The translations under genes were made by a program, and so were the position numbers. A stretch of 64,000 bases of DNA, from contig CAMYOG010000022.1 in the NCBI GenBank assembly GCA_947259925.1, positions 62,001 to 126,000 on the forward strand, written 5' to 3'. Below, one piece after another: positions 8,133-17,134 of the stretch. The DNA is from Thermoanaerobaculia bacterium (GTDB taxonomy: Bacteria; Acidobacteriota; Thermoanaerobaculia; Multivoradales; JAHEKO01). The notes beneath the pieces were generated by a model. That model was not told the origin of the DNA. It saw only the letters and a list, made by a program, of their open reading frames with translations, and made no database searches. Position 1 is the stretch's first letter. The number at the start of each line of letters is the position of its first letter.

Positions 8133-9938
8133 TCAGTCCAGGTGGCCGCGCTCGGCATCGCCCATCTCGACGCCGTCGGGGAAGTACTCACGCCAGCGTC
8201 GGCTCACCGTGGCGGCGGTCTCCGGGTCACAGGTGAGCTCGTCGGGGAAACCGGCAGCGAGCCGCGCGTCGATGACGACCGGCGCCTCGTAGGCCAGGTG
8301 GTTTCGCGTCACCTCGACGTTGCGCGCATGGATGTCGGCCGCCGGCTCGAAGCGGGTGAAGGTGGTCCAGAGGAAGTTGATCGGGCTGCGGGCGGCGCGC
8401 TCGGGCTCGTCGGTCAGCACCAGGAGCGGCCAGGCGGCGAAGGCGGAGTGGCGAGCGATCCGTTGGGGCAGCTCCGGATCGCTCCCCTTCGGTGGCGCGC
8501 CGATCACCAGACAACCCCGGCAGAAGACCTCGACTCCGGTCACCTCGGCCGGTAGCTCGGCGGCGCTGAACTCGCCGGGGAGCTCGCGCACCGGCTCGCC
8601 GAGGCCGAGCCAGACGCCCTTCGAGCCTTCGTTGACCTTCGGTCCGGTGTAGTCGAGCGTGTCCATGGCGAGGTTCGAGAAGACGAAGAGATCGGTCTCC
8701 GGTCGGGTGCGCTCGAGGATGTGCTCGAGCGTCGCCCGGAAGTCGCGCAGGTCGACCGGACGGTCCGTCACCAGCAGGAACTTGGTGAGCGACAGCTGCC
8801 CCTCACCGAGGATCCGGAAAGCGCTCGCCATCGCTTCGCGCTTGTAGCGATCCTGGACGAGCGCGCCGGCGAGTGAGTGATACCCGGTCTCGCCGTACGA
8901 CCAGAGATCGCGGACCCCGGGCATGACCAGCGGGAAGAGCGGCGCCAGGAGCTCCTGGAGGAGATCGCCGATGAAGAAGTCCTCCTGCCGCGGCTTGCCG
9001 ACCACGGTCGCCGGGTAGATCGCGTCGCTCCGGCGGGCGATCGCTTCGACCTCGAGCATCGGGTAGTCGTGCCGCAGCGAGTAGTAGCCGTAGTGATCCC
9101 CGAAGGGGCCCTCCGGCCGGCGCTCCGCCGGGGGCACCCGACCGATCAGCGCGAACTCGGCCTCCGCCAGCAATCGATGAGGTCCCGGTCCCCGACAGAC
9201 ACCGAGCTTCCCTCCGGCCAGCAGCGAGGCGAGCATCAGCTCCGGCACGTTCTCGGGCAGGGGCGCGATCGCCGCCAGGATCAGCGCCGGTGGGCCGCCG
9301 AGAAAGACGGTCGCCGGCAGCGGCTCGCCGCGCGCTTCCGCCTCGGCGTAGTGGAAGCCACCCCCCTTGCCGATCTGCCAGTGCATCCCGGTGGTCCGCC
9401 GGTCGTGCACCTGCAGGCGATACATGCCTAGATTGTGCCCCTTGCCGTCCGGGTGCTCGGTGTAGACCAGGGGCAGCGTGACGAAGGGTCCCCCGTCCTC
9501 GGGCCAGGTGGTCAGGACCGGCAGCCGGTCGAGCCTCACGTCGCGCTCGATTACCTCGGCGACCGGGCCCGAGCCGCGCGACCGGGTGCCGATCCGCAGC
9601 AGATCGAGGGCGACGTCTCGCGCTCCCCACAGTGCGCCGGGAGTCGGCGGCAGGAGCGTCTCGGCCAGCTCAACCAGCCGGCGGATCAGCCGGAACGGCC
9701 GGTCCCCGAACGCCAGCTCGGCGCGTCGAGCGGTGCCGAACAGATTGGTGGCCAGCGGAAAGCGCGAGCCGCGGACGTCGGTGAAGAGGAGGGCCGGGCC
9801 GCCGGCCGCGATCACGCGGCGGTGGATCTCCGACGCCTCCAGACGAGGATCGACCTCGGCTGTGACCTCGACCAGGTCGCCGTCCCGGCGCAGGCGATCC
9901 AGGAAGTCGCGCAGGTTGGTGAACGCTCTATCCGCCAA
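8133..9938 (-). CDS. UbiD family prenylated-FMN decarboxylase
   Basis: The 601-residue protein is a UbiD-type (de)carboxylase that would use prenylated FMN. Family signatures include NLFGTARR near the N-terminus, RLQVHDRRTTGMHW, and EGPFGDHYGYYS near residue 278, where the catalytic acid is in a GPFGD context. Members with EGPFGDH are often linked to futalosine-type menaquinone synthesis. A role in quinone synthesis is therefore likelier than xenobiotic metabolism, but no ubiX or mqn gene lies in the window to confirm it. Confidence 0.9.
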   Translation of the reverse strand: MADRAFTNLRDFLDRLRRDGDLVEVTAEVDPRLEASEIHRRVIAAGGPALLFTDVRGSRFPLATNLFGTARRAELAFGDRPFRLIRRLVELAETLLPPTPGALWGARDVALDLLRIGTRSRGSGPVAEVIERDVRLDRLPVLTTWPEDGGPFVTLPLVYTEHPDGKGHNLGMYRLQVHDRRTTGMHWQIGKGGGFHYAEAEARGEPLPATVFLGGPPALILAAIAPLPENVPELMLASLLAGGKLGVCRGPGPHRLLAEAEFALIGRVPPAERRPEGPFGDHYGYYSLRHDYPMLEVEAIARRSDAIYPATVVGKPRQEDFFIGDLLQELLAPLFPLVMPGVRDLWSYGETGYHSLAGALVQDRYKREAMASAFRILGEGQLSLTKFLLVTDRPVDLRDFRATLEHILERTRPETDLFVFSNLAMDTLDYTGPKVNEGSKGVWLGLGEPVRELPGEFSAAELPAEVTGVEVFCRGCLVIGAPPKGSDPELPQRIARHSAFAAWPLLVLTDEPERAARSPINFLWTTFTRFEPAADIHARNVEVTRNHLAYEAPVVIDARLAAGFPDELTCDPETAATVSRRWREYFPDGVEMGDAERGHLD

Positions 9939-9979
9939 GGCGCCGCCAGTTTAGTTGACCGTGGGAGCGCGCCCCGCTC

Positions 9980-10363
9980 CTAGCTCTCGATCTTCGCTCC
10001 CCGCGTCTCGAGCAGCTCACGCAGCACCGACCGATGACAGCGCGCTTCGTCCTCGCAGTAGCAGCCGACCGAGAACGACGTCCGATGGGAGAGCGCCGCC
10101 AGGAGGTCGAGAATCCGGCCCTTCGGTTTCATCTCGGCCCGGTATCGGCGTACGAACGCCGCCCAGTCGCGATCGCTCTCGACCGCCCGGGCGCGCTTCA
10201 GGAGCTCCTCACTCGGCGCCAGGTCGGGCAGCCAGACGTCGTAGAAGTCGCGCGACGCGAACTCCCTTTTCGGCACCCCACGCGGCGGTCGCCGGACGGT
10301 CCCGATGCGCAAGCCCTCTTCCGCGCCGCGTTCATTCCCCAACCGCACGATCCGAACTCCCAT
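9980..10363 (-). CDS. DUF488 (YeaO-like) protein
   Basis: This 127-residue cytosolic protein matches the DUF488 family: VGVRIVRLG start, FYDVWLPDLAPSEEL in the middle, and GCYCEDEARCHRSVLRELL at the C-terminus with conserved Cys and His residues. Biochemical function is not established for this family. It stands alone between the UbiD-type gene and the divergent permease gene. Confidence 0.85.
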   Translation of the reverse strand: MGVRIVRLGNERGAEEGLRIGTVRRPPRGVPKREFASRDFYDVWLPDLAPSEELLKRARAVESDRDWAAFVRRYRAEMKPKGRILDLLAALSHRTSFSVGCYCEDEARCHRSVLRELLETRGAKIES

Positions 10364-10498
10364 GGCGCGAGTCTAGCCTCCCAGTCACCGGTCGGTGACG
10401 GTGGGGGCAGCACTGCACCGGGAAGTCTGCGCGGCGGCTCGGCAGCGCGGCCGGCTCTCGCCCACCCATCGTCGACTCTTCAAGATAGAGTACCGGCG

Positions 10499-11593
10499 AT
10501 GATCCCGTCCGGGTCGGATCAGGACCGCTTCCGGCGTGGCTTCCTGCTGCTCCTGGTGGTGGGGATCTCGGCGATCTTCTTCGCCATGATCCGCCAGTTC
10601 CTGATGACGCTCTTCATGACCGCGATCTTCAGCGGCCTCGCCTACCCGCTCTATCGGCAGATCCTCAAGCGGACGAAGCGCCCGACGCTCGCTTCGATCC
10701 TGACGATCCTGACGATCCTGCTGGTGGTCGTCGGACCGCTCTCGACCCTGCTCGGCGTCGTCACAAACCAGGCGCTCGAGGTCAGCGAGGTGGTCGGACC
10801 GTGGGTCCAGGAGCAGCTCAGAGACCCCGCACAAATCCCACAGCTGTTGCCCGATTGGATTCCGTTCATCGACAAGCTCGAGCCGTACAAGGCGGAGATC
10901 ATCACCCGCCTCGGCGAGAGCGCCGGCAAGGTCGGGAAGTTCCTCTTCTCGAGCCTGTCGGCGGCGACCCGGGGCACGGTCGCGTTTCTCTTCTACCTGA
11001 TCATCGGCCTCTACGCGATGTTCTTCTTTCTCAAGGACGGCCGTGCGCTGCTCGACAAGATCCTGTTCTACACGCCGCTATCGATCGAGGACAAGGAGCG
11101 GATGCTCGATCGCTTCGTCTCGGTCACGCGCGCGACCCTCAAGGGGACGCTGGCGATCGGACTCCTGCAGGGGGCTCTCGCCGGCATCGCGTTCGCGGTC
11201 GCCGGGATCCGTGGAGCGGCCTTCTGGGGCACGATCATGGCGGTGCTCTCGGTCATCCCCGGCATCGGAGCGGCGCTGGTCTGGGTACCGGCGGTGATCT
11301 ACCTCTTGATCAAGGGCGCGATCGGGTGGGCGATCTTACTGGCGATCTGGTGTGCCGGCGTGGTCGGCTCGGCCGACAACCTGCTGCGGCCCCGACTGGT
11401 CGGCAAAGACACCAAGATGCCCGACCTCCTGATCCTGCTCAGCACGCTCGGCGGTATCTTCCTGTTCGGCGCCGTCGGCTTCATCATCGGGCCGATCATC
11501 GCCGCGCTCTTCGTCACGGTCTGGGACATCTACGGCTCGGCGTTCCGGGACGTTCTCAGCGAGCAGGACCAGGCGATGCTCGAAGCGGACTGA
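10499..11593 (+). CDS. AI-2E family (PerM/YdiK-like) membrane permease
   Basis: The 364-residue polytopic protein has paired N-terminal membrane segments (FLLLLVVGISAIFF, LFMTAIFSGLAYPLY) and a further pair separated by a long hydrophilic loop (about residues 85-150). A C-terminal group of hydrophobic helices contains SVIPGIGAALVWVPA, typical of the family. Members have been linked to autoinducer-2, ion or lipid export, but the substrate here cannot be told. The frame stays open upstream, but the ATG at 10499 gives the normal N-terminus. Confidence 0.9.
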   Translation: MIPSGSDQDRFRRGFLLLLVVGISAIFFAMIRQFLMTLFMTAIFSGLAYPLYRQILKRTKRPTLASILTILTILLVVVGPLSTLLGVVTNQALEVSEVVGPWVQEQLRDPAQIPQLLPDWIPFIDKLEPYKAEIITRLGESAGKVGKFLFSSLSAATRGTVAFLFYLIIGLYAMFFFLKDGRALLDKILFYTPLSIEDKERMLDRFVSVTRATLKGTLAIGLLQGALAGIAFAVAGIRGAAFWGTIMAVLSVIPGIGAALVWVPAVIYLLIKGAIGWAILLAIWCAGVVGSADNLLRPRLVGKDTKMPDLLILLSTLGGIFLFGAVGFIIGPIIAALFVTVWDIYGSAFRDVLSEQDQAMLEAD

Positions 11594-11601
11594 AGGCCAG
11601 A

Positions 11602-12384
11602 CTAGCCCCCGTCGTCCGGCGCCGGCGGCTTCTGCAGCTCGGCCAGCTGGCCCTTGAGCCAGCCGACGTCGGGGTTCGCGGCGATCGCACGCTCCAGGGT
11701 CGCGATCGCCCCCTCGCGGTCGCCACCGAGCAGGAGCAGGCGCGCGTGCAGGTAGAGGGTGTAGGCCGCGTCCGGGTTGAACTCCAGGTTGAGCTGGTTG
11801 ATCGCCATCGCGCTCTCGCGATCCTGGCGCCCGGCCCCGAGTGCCTCGGTCAGGGTGTCGAGCGCGTTCGGGCTGAAGTCGTAGGCACCGCTACCGTAGT
11901 GCTCCTCCCGGAGCTCGCGGTATCGGGCGACCGCGGCCTCCACACCCTCCGCTTCGAGGGTAGCGAGCAGCAGACCCTGCAGCTGCTCGGGCTTGGTGAC
12001 GCCCCGGTGGCAGGTCACGCAGGTCACCGTGGTCAGGTTCTCGCGCTCGGTCGTGGGCAGGAAGCTGCCGTTGATCTCCTGCACCATCTTGAGCATCACC
12101 CGCGCGGTGCGCTTGGTCTCCCTCTCGTCCGAGGCGAAGTCGTAGCCTTCGAGACTGTCGGGATTCTCGCCCACGTGGCAGTGATTGCAGCGCACGCCGA
12201 GGGCGCTGGTGAAACTGCGCATCGTGCCGATCAGCTGGCGCTTCTCGGTATCGCTCGGGAGCACCTTGAGGTTGGTGAATTCGTCGGGGATCTGAGCGAG
12301 AGCGGGCTGAACGGAGCCGGCCATGACGGCGCCGCACAGTGCGACGGTCGCCGTACCGAGGATCGATCCGGGAGTTCTTCTCAT
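11602..12384 (-). CDS. Exported c-type cytochrome, reaction-centre cytochrome subunit family
   Basis: The 260-residue protein has a signal peptide (residues 1-30, ending QPALAQ) and two haem c sites, CNHCH at residues 66-70 and CVTCH at 122-126. The spacing and surrounding sequence resemble the photosynthetic reaction-centre cytochrome c subunit family, common in non-phototrophic Acidobacteriota and Planctomycetes. The C-terminal third (about 160-255) looks like TPR repeats. It would act as a periplasmic electron carrier. No photosynthesis gene is nearby, so phototrophy should not be inferred. Confidence 0.88.
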   Translation of the reverse strand: MRRTPGSILGTATVALCGAVMAGSVQPALAQIPDEFTNLKVLPSDTEKRQLIGTMRSFTSALGVRCNHCHVGENPDSLEGYDFASDERETKRTARVMLKMVQEINGSFLPTTERENLTTVTCVTCHRGVTKPEQLQGLLLATLEAEGVEAAVARYRELREEHYGSGAYDFSPNALDTLTEALGAGRQDRESAMAINQLNLEFNPDAAYTLYLHARLLLLGGDREGAIATLERAIAANPDVGWLKGQLAELQKPPAPDDGG

Positions 12385-12521
12385 AGCAGCCGACTCTACA
12401 CGCTGGTGTTCCAGCGGACCGGTCTGCTGACAGATCGCTGACCGAGAGGCGTGCGCTAGGATGCCTCGATCGAGATGTCGCCTACCTGCCTTGCCTCAGT
12501 GAGGAGCGATCGGAAGAGCTC

Positions 12522-13694
12522 GTGATCCCACGACTGAAGGTGAACTACGGAGTCGGGGATCTGGTCCGTTCCCTCCGGCCGGGCCACCGCGGTAACCGTC
12601 CGAAGGAGCGGCTGTGCCAGCAGTTGCGCGACTACTTCGGGGTCGACAACGTGCTGCTGACGCCCTCGGGCAGAGCGGGGCTCTACTTCATCCTGCGGGC
12701 CAGCCAGCGACCCCGCGTCGTCGTGCCCGCCTTCACCTGCAAGGCGGTGGTCGAGGCAGCGCGGCTCGCCGGCAAACAGGTGGAGTACGTCGAGGTCGAC
12801 CGGGACGACTTCAATATGAGCGCCGCCGGGCTGGAGGCGCTCGCCGGCGACGACGCGATCGTGCTGGCGACGCATCAGTTCGGCATCCCTTGTCCGATCG
12901 AGAAGATCGTCGACGTCTGCCGAGCGCGCGGTGCGCTGGTGGTCGAGGACGTGGCGCCGGCGTTCGGTACTCGATCGAATGGCCGCCTGACCGGAACCTT
13001 CGGCGACGCCGCCTTCTTCAGCTTCGATTCCAGGAAGGCGATCAACGTGCCGGTGAAGGCGGGCTTCGTGATCGTCCGGGACGCCGAGCGCTATGAGCGG
13101 GTCCGTTCTGCCTACTCGGCCGAGATCCAGCCCCTGCCGGGACGGCTGGGCGCGAAGTTCTGGCTCACCGGCCTCGCCTATCAGCTCCTGGGGAGACCGC
13201 TCCTCTACCGCCTCTTTCATCTGCTCTACTTCCAGATGCGCGGCGTCTTCGTGACCGAGGAGCCGGAGCTCGATCTCCGTCGGAGCCCCTTCTACCGCTA
13301 TGACATCTCGGGGTGGCAGGCTTTCCTCGCCGCCGAGCAGATGGCGCGGATCGACGAGATCGTCGAGCGGCGGCGTGCCAACTATCGGAAGCTCCACACC
13401 GCTCTCGCCGGCTGCGAGGCGATCGAGCTGCCGCCGGTCGATGAGCGTCAGGAGTGGGTGCCGACGCGCTTCGCCATCCGCGCGCGCGGCGACAAACTCG
13501 ACTACTACCGCCGAGCGAGCCGGAGGGGTATCGACTTCGCCTTCAGCTTCACCTACCTGGCCTCGCCGCCCGCCTACACCGGCGCCCATCGCCTCGCCTC
13601 CTCGGTGCTGAACGCTCCGTACTACCTGAAGCTGAGCGACGACGAGATCGAGCGTGTCGGCGAGGTTCTACGGAGCATCGACGCCGAGAACTGA
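12522..13694 (+). CDS. DegT/DnrJ/EryC1/StrS family PLP enzyme
   Basis: The 390-residue fold-type I PLP protein resembles sugar aminotransferases. It has LLTPSGRAGLYFILRA near the N-terminus, VVEDVAPAFG for the cofactor aspartate, and SFDSRKAIN with Lys172 as the likely Schiff-base lysine. Such enzymes make amino-sugars for polysaccharides or glycosylated products. No nucleotide-sugar genes flank it, so the substrate is unknown. The GTG at 12522 is preceded by AAGAG, and no better start is visible. Confidence 0.82.
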   Translation: MIPRLKVNYGVGDLVRSLRPGHRGNRPKERLCQQLRDYFGVDNVLLTPSGRAGLYFILRASQRPRVVVPAFTCKAVVEAARLAGKQVEYVEVDRDDFNMSAAGLEALAGDDAIVLATHQFGIPCPIEKIVDVCRARGALVVEDVAPAFGTRSNGRLTGTFGDAAFFSFDSRKAINVPVKAGFVIVRDAERYERVRSAYSAEIQPLPGRLGAKFWLTGLAYQLLGRPLLYRLFHLLYFQMRGVFVTEEPELDLRRSPFYRYDISGWQAFLAAEQMARIDEIVERRRANYRKLHTALAGCEAIELPPVDERQEWVPTRFAIRARGDKLDYYRRASRRGIDFAFSFTYLASPPAYTGAHRLASSVLNAPYYLKLSDDEIERVGEVLRSIDAEN

Positions 13695-13696
13695 GC

Positions 13697-15226
13697 TCAC
13701 TCGCGCGGCTGATCGAGCGCCGCCAGGCCCCTCTTCAGCCACTCGGGTGGCAGCCCGAAGTAGTGATCGGCCCCGGGGATCTGGAGGTAGGTCAGGTGGG
13801 CGAAGCCGCTGGCACGCATTCGCTTGTAGATCTGCCTGGTCTGCGAGCGATTGAAATCGGCGTCCCCGGTCAACAGCACGAAGCGGGCCTCGGCCTTGAG
13901 CTGATCGAGCGCCATCCCGGACGGCCTGGCAAACCTCGCCGGCCAGAACGAGCCGGGTCGATGGGGTACCGGTAGCTGCTCGAAGTAGTCGCAGCCGTAG
14001 AGGAAGAACCCACCGGTGAAGGCGACCGGGTAGAGCATCGCGAGCGAGCTGGCGATCCGTCCACCGCCCGAGTAGCCCGCCACGTAGACCCGGCGGCGAT
14101 CGATCGAATAGAGCCGCTTGGCGTTGTGGACCGCGTCGAGTGCCAACCCGACCCGGTACCAGCCCCGGCGTCGGTTGCCGGAGTCGTGGGCGCCGATCCA
14201 TATCATCCGGTGCTCCGCCAGGACGCGCTCGAACTCCGGGTTTCGGAAGCCGCCGTACGGCGTCGGACTGATCCAGACCAGTAGTCCGTGGGGCTCGTCC
14301 GAGTCGTAGCTCTCCGGCACGAACAGCTCGAACGACTCCTCGCGCAGATCGTAGACGCCGCCCTCAGGGTCGACGGCGCGCATCTCCTCCTCGGAGAATC
14401 GGAACCGCTCGCTGTAGGTCTCCGGGCCGCTCAGCGGACTCCGCTCCTCGAAGGCGGTCCGAAAACGCCCGGTCCGTCCCTCGACCGGTGCCACCAGCGG
14501 GCTGAGCTCGGGCAGACCGCCGGTCGGTTCCGCTGCCGCCACCGGCTCGGCGGTGGCGGCGGCCGCGGCTTCCTCCAGAAGCGCGGTCGCTTCGCCTCGC
14601 CGTCCGGCACGCTCGAGCACCGCGAAGAAGAGCCGCTCGAGGATCGGATCCTCGGGCGAGATGGTCAGCGCCTCGACCAGCCGTTCGATCGAGCTGTCGG
14701 TATCGCCCTCCATGAAGTGGGTCCGGGCGACCGCCTGGAGCACCTCGGGTCGCTGCTCGCGCGGCAGCACCCGCAGCGCCTTCTGGTACTCCGCGCGCGC
14801 CGCGGCCGGCTGACCCTGTTCCAGGAGTGCGTTGCCCTTCTCGATCCAGCGCACCACGGTCGAAGCGTTCTCGGCGAACGACGGCGAGGTCTCCTCGAGC
14901 GTCCGGAGCTCGACGTCGACCGTCGCCTCCGGATTCGAGGAGACGATCTGGAACCAGCCCTCGGCCGGGAAGTACCCCGCCGCCGTGATCTCCAGCTGCC
15001 AGCGCCCCAATCCGAGCCCGATCACCCGCCACCGGCCGTCGGCGTCGGTGACCACCTCGGAGACCGAGTTATCGGGATCCGCGGCCGGCCAGACGCGGAC
15101 CTCGGCGCCGGCGATCGGTCGGTCGTCCGGTCCGATGACCCGTCCCGAGACCCTGCCCGCCGGGAGTTGCGCCCAGGCCGGCAACGCGGTCAGAAGCAGG
15201 AACGCTACCAGGGTTCGCACCGACAT
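13697..15226 (-). CDS. Exported esterase with carboxypeptidase-like domain and TPRs
   Basis: Starting at the ATG at 15226, the protein has a signal peptide (MSVRTLVAFLLLTALPAWAQ). A carboxypeptidase-regulatory/CnaB-like beta domain follows (about 20-105), then TPR-like helices (about 115-230) and a C-terminal alpha/beta-hydrolase domain. That domain has GYSGGG (Ser near residue 384) and a late histidine in PGADHYFG. It resembles poly(3-hydroxybutyrate)-depolymerase/feruloyl-esterase-type enzymes. It lies 70 bp downstream of the squalene synthase-like gene on the same strand and may be the last gene of the hopanoid transcript, though no functional link is obvious. An upstream in-frame start would add 13 residues and spoil the signal peptide. 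Confidence 0.75.
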   Translation of the reverse strand: MSVRTLVAFLLLTALPAWAQLPAGRVSGRVIGPDDRPIAGAEVRVWPAADPDNSVSEVVTDADGRWRVIGLGLGRWQLEITAAGYFPAEGWFQIVSSNPEATVDVELRTLEETSPSFAENASTVVRWIEKGNALLEQGQPAAARAEYQKALRVLPREQRPEVLQAVARTHFMEGDTDSSIERLVEALTISPEDPILERLFFAVLERAGRRGEATALLEEAAAAATAEPVAAAEPTGGLPELSPLVAPVEGRTGRFRTAFEERSPLSGPETYSERFRFSEEEMRAVDPEGGVYDLREESFELFVPESYDSDEPHGLLVWISPTPYGGFRNPEFERVLAEHRMIWIGAHDSGNRRRGWYRVGLALDAVHNAKRLYSIDRRRVYVAGYSGGGRIASSLAMLYPVAFTGGFFLYGCDYFEQLPVPHRPGSFWPARFARPSGMALDQLKAEARFVLLTGDADFNRSQTRQIYKRMRASGFAHLTYLQIPGADHYFGLPPEWLKRGLAALDQPRE

Positions 15227-15295
15227 CGTCCACCTGCGGCTATTCTCCTTCAAGAGACGCCCCACGGCGAGTGCTGCCGGGCCGGCGACGGACCG

Positions 15296-16258
15296 TCAGC
15301 GGCCGACGCTGGAGAGGACCGGTCGGCCGCGATCGATCGCGCGGTGCATCCGCTTATGGAGGAAGAAGACCTCCGCGCGGCTGATCTTCGACCCGGGTCC
15401 CTTGCGCTCGACCTTGTCGAGGGTCGCCCAGGCGAGCTCGACCGGCAGCGCCGTGAACGCGACGATGCCCATCGGGCCACCCGCCTCCTGGATCGCCAGG
15501 CAGTACTCTGCGGCCGCTGCCAGGTCGCGCCGGGCGAGCTCGAAGACCTCGCTCCGATCGACCCCGACCGGCAGGTAGTTCCTGCCCTCCGTGGCGTCGG
15601 TGGCCGAGTCCTTGAGGATGTTGACCAGCTGCAGGCCCTCGCCGAACGCGGCGGCCCGCTCGCGCAGGTAGTCGAGCCGCGGCTCCAGGTTGTCGCGGTC
15701 GAGCACGAACAGCTCGGTCAGCATCTCGCCGACGATCCCGGCCACCGCGTAGCAGTAGTCGCGCAGTCGCTGGAGACCCTCGAGCTGCAGCACGCCGCGC
15801 TCGTCGGTATGCTCCACGAATCCTGCCATCAGCTCGCTGGTGCGAGTCGTGTGATGGCAGATGGCGTGCTGCGCGGCGGGGGTCAGACTGAGCAACGCCC
15901 GGATCACCTCGGGCGTCCTCTCGATCAACTCGAGGTAGCCCGGATGCTCGGCCGGTGGCTCCGCCACCCAGCTCGCCGCCAGCTCGCGAGCCCGGGTTTC
16001 GATCGGCTCGCGCATCAGGTCGGCGAACTCGCCCAGCGCTGCGAGCCGTTTCGGCTTGCTCCAGAGGACTGTGGCGTCCTCGAAGGTATCCGCGATCCTG
16101 AACAGCAGATACGCGATCGTCACCTCACGCTCGGTCGGCTCCGGGAGCTCCGGAATCGACAGCGCGAACGTGCGGCTGGTCTTCTCCAGGAGGTCGTGCA
16201 GAAGCTCGGCGTCGTCAGCGGCCGCCGGCCGTCCGGTCGGAGTCTTGTCGACGTTCAT
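15296..16258 (-). CDS. Squalene/phytoene synthase family protein, probable squalene synthase
   Basis: The 320-residue enzyme would condense two farnesyl diphosphates. Motif one is DTFED (about residues 56-60) and motif two NILKDSATD (about 211-219), followed by EGRNYLP. A DYCYAVAGIVGEMLTELF segment resembles true squalene synthases more than HpnC or HpnD. No HpnE flavoprotein gene is in the cluster. This one protein may therefore carry both half reactions with NADPH, which is inference. The gene follows isopentenyl phosphate kinase by 72 bp and feeds the cyclase at the front of the cluster. Confidence 0.85.
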   Translation of the reverse strand: MNVDKTPTGRPAAADDAELLHDLLEKTSRTFALSIPELPEPTEREVTIAYLLFRIADTFEDATVLWSKPKRLAALGEFADLMREPIETRARELAASWVAEPPAEHPGYLELIERTPEVIRALLSLTPAAQHAICHHTTRTSELMAGFVEHTDERGVLQLEGLQRLRDYCYAVAGIVGEMLTELFVLDRDNLEPRLDYLRERAAAFGEGLQLVNILKDSATDATEGRNYLPVGVDRSEVFELARRDLAAAAEYCLAIQEAGGPMGIVAFTALPVELAWATLDKVERKGPGSKISRAEVFFLHKRMHRAIDRGRPVLSSVGR

Positions 16259-16330
16259 CGTTGTCCGTCCGAGCGAATCCTAGCAGGGACGCAGCCGGTG
16301 TTTGTAGGACCCACGGGCCTCGAATCGGCG

Positions 16331-17134
16331 CTATGGTCGAGGCCGGATCCAGGTCCCGGGGACGCTCTCGCCCCGGATCACCCGCAGCAGCCGGTCCGGC
16401 TCCAGGCCGCTGCCGACCCAGGAGGCTACGCCCCGTGCGGCCAGGTCGAGGGCGGTCGTCAGCCGATGCCGCATGCCGCCGGTGACGTCGGTCCCCTCGG
16501 CCCCGGCGACCCGGTCGAGGCGAGCGTCCGAGTCGGCCGGATCGATCTCGGCGATGACCGAGCCGTGCTCGTCGTAGATGCCGTCGGTCTCGCCGAGCCA
16601 GAAGACCCGGTCGACCGGGCGGCCGCGCTCCTGCAGCCCGGCGATCAGGGCGGCGAAGAGTGCCTCGGTCGAGCAGATCGAGCACCCCCGCTCGCGATCC
16701 ATCACGACGTCGCCGTAGACCACCGGCAGCAGCCCGAGATCGAGCGCGCGTCGGAGCGGCTCGAGATGGAGGTCGGCGGGCTCGCCGGCGACCGAGATCA
16801 AGCCGCTCGAGGGCGCGAAGCCGTACGGTGCCTCGCCGGCCCGGCGCAGCGCGTCGATCACCAGCCGGTGCAACCGCGCGGCCTCGTCAGTGGTCGCCGC
16901 CAGGCCGGCCAGCTGACCGGTCGAGCTGATCCCCAGATGGATCTGATGCCGCTGCGCCTCGACGTGCCCGAAGGACCCGCTGCCATGCCCGACGATCCAG
17001 GCGCCTTCGCTCTCGCGGCGGAGCGCCGCCAGCTCGGTGGCCAGGCGCTCGATCACCTCTCGACGCGGGTGCTTCTCGCGCCGCTTGTCGGTGATCAGGC
17101 TGCCGCCCAGCTTGACGAGAGAGACGGAGGTCAT
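16331..17134 (-). CDS. Isopentenyl phosphate kinase
   Basis: The 267-residue protein is an amino-acid-kinase-fold enzyme. It has VKLGGSLITDKR at the N-terminus, GHGSGSFGHVEA with the histidine expected to bind the isopentenyl phosphate, LPVVYGDVV in the centre and VTGGMRHRL near the C-terminus. These are the hallmarks of archaeal-type isopentenyl phosphate kinase, which makes IPP from isopentenyl phosphate with ATP. Its ATG shares one base with the decarboxylase stop (TGATG). Together with that decarboxylase it defines an alternative lower mevalonate pathway. IPK genes are uncommon in bacteria. Confidence 0.9.
   Translation of the reverse strand: MTSVSLVKLGGSLITDKRREKHPRREVIERLATELAALRRESEGAWIVGHGSGSFGHVEAQRHQIHLGISSTGQLAGLAATTDEAARLHRLVIDALRRAGEAPYGFAPSSGLISVAGEPADLHLEPLRRALDLGLLPVVYGDVVMDRERGCSICSTEALFAALIAGLQERGRPVDRVFWLGETDGIYDEHGSVIAEIDPADSDARLDRVAGAEGTDVTGGMRHRLTTALDLAARGVASWVGSGLEPDRLLRVIRGESVPGTWIRPRP

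Noticed and set aside
11602..12384. Evidence of phototrophy from the reaction-centre-type cytochrome
   Set aside because: This cytochrome family is widespread in non-phototrophs, and no reaction-centre, bacteriochlorophyll or carotenoid gene is present.
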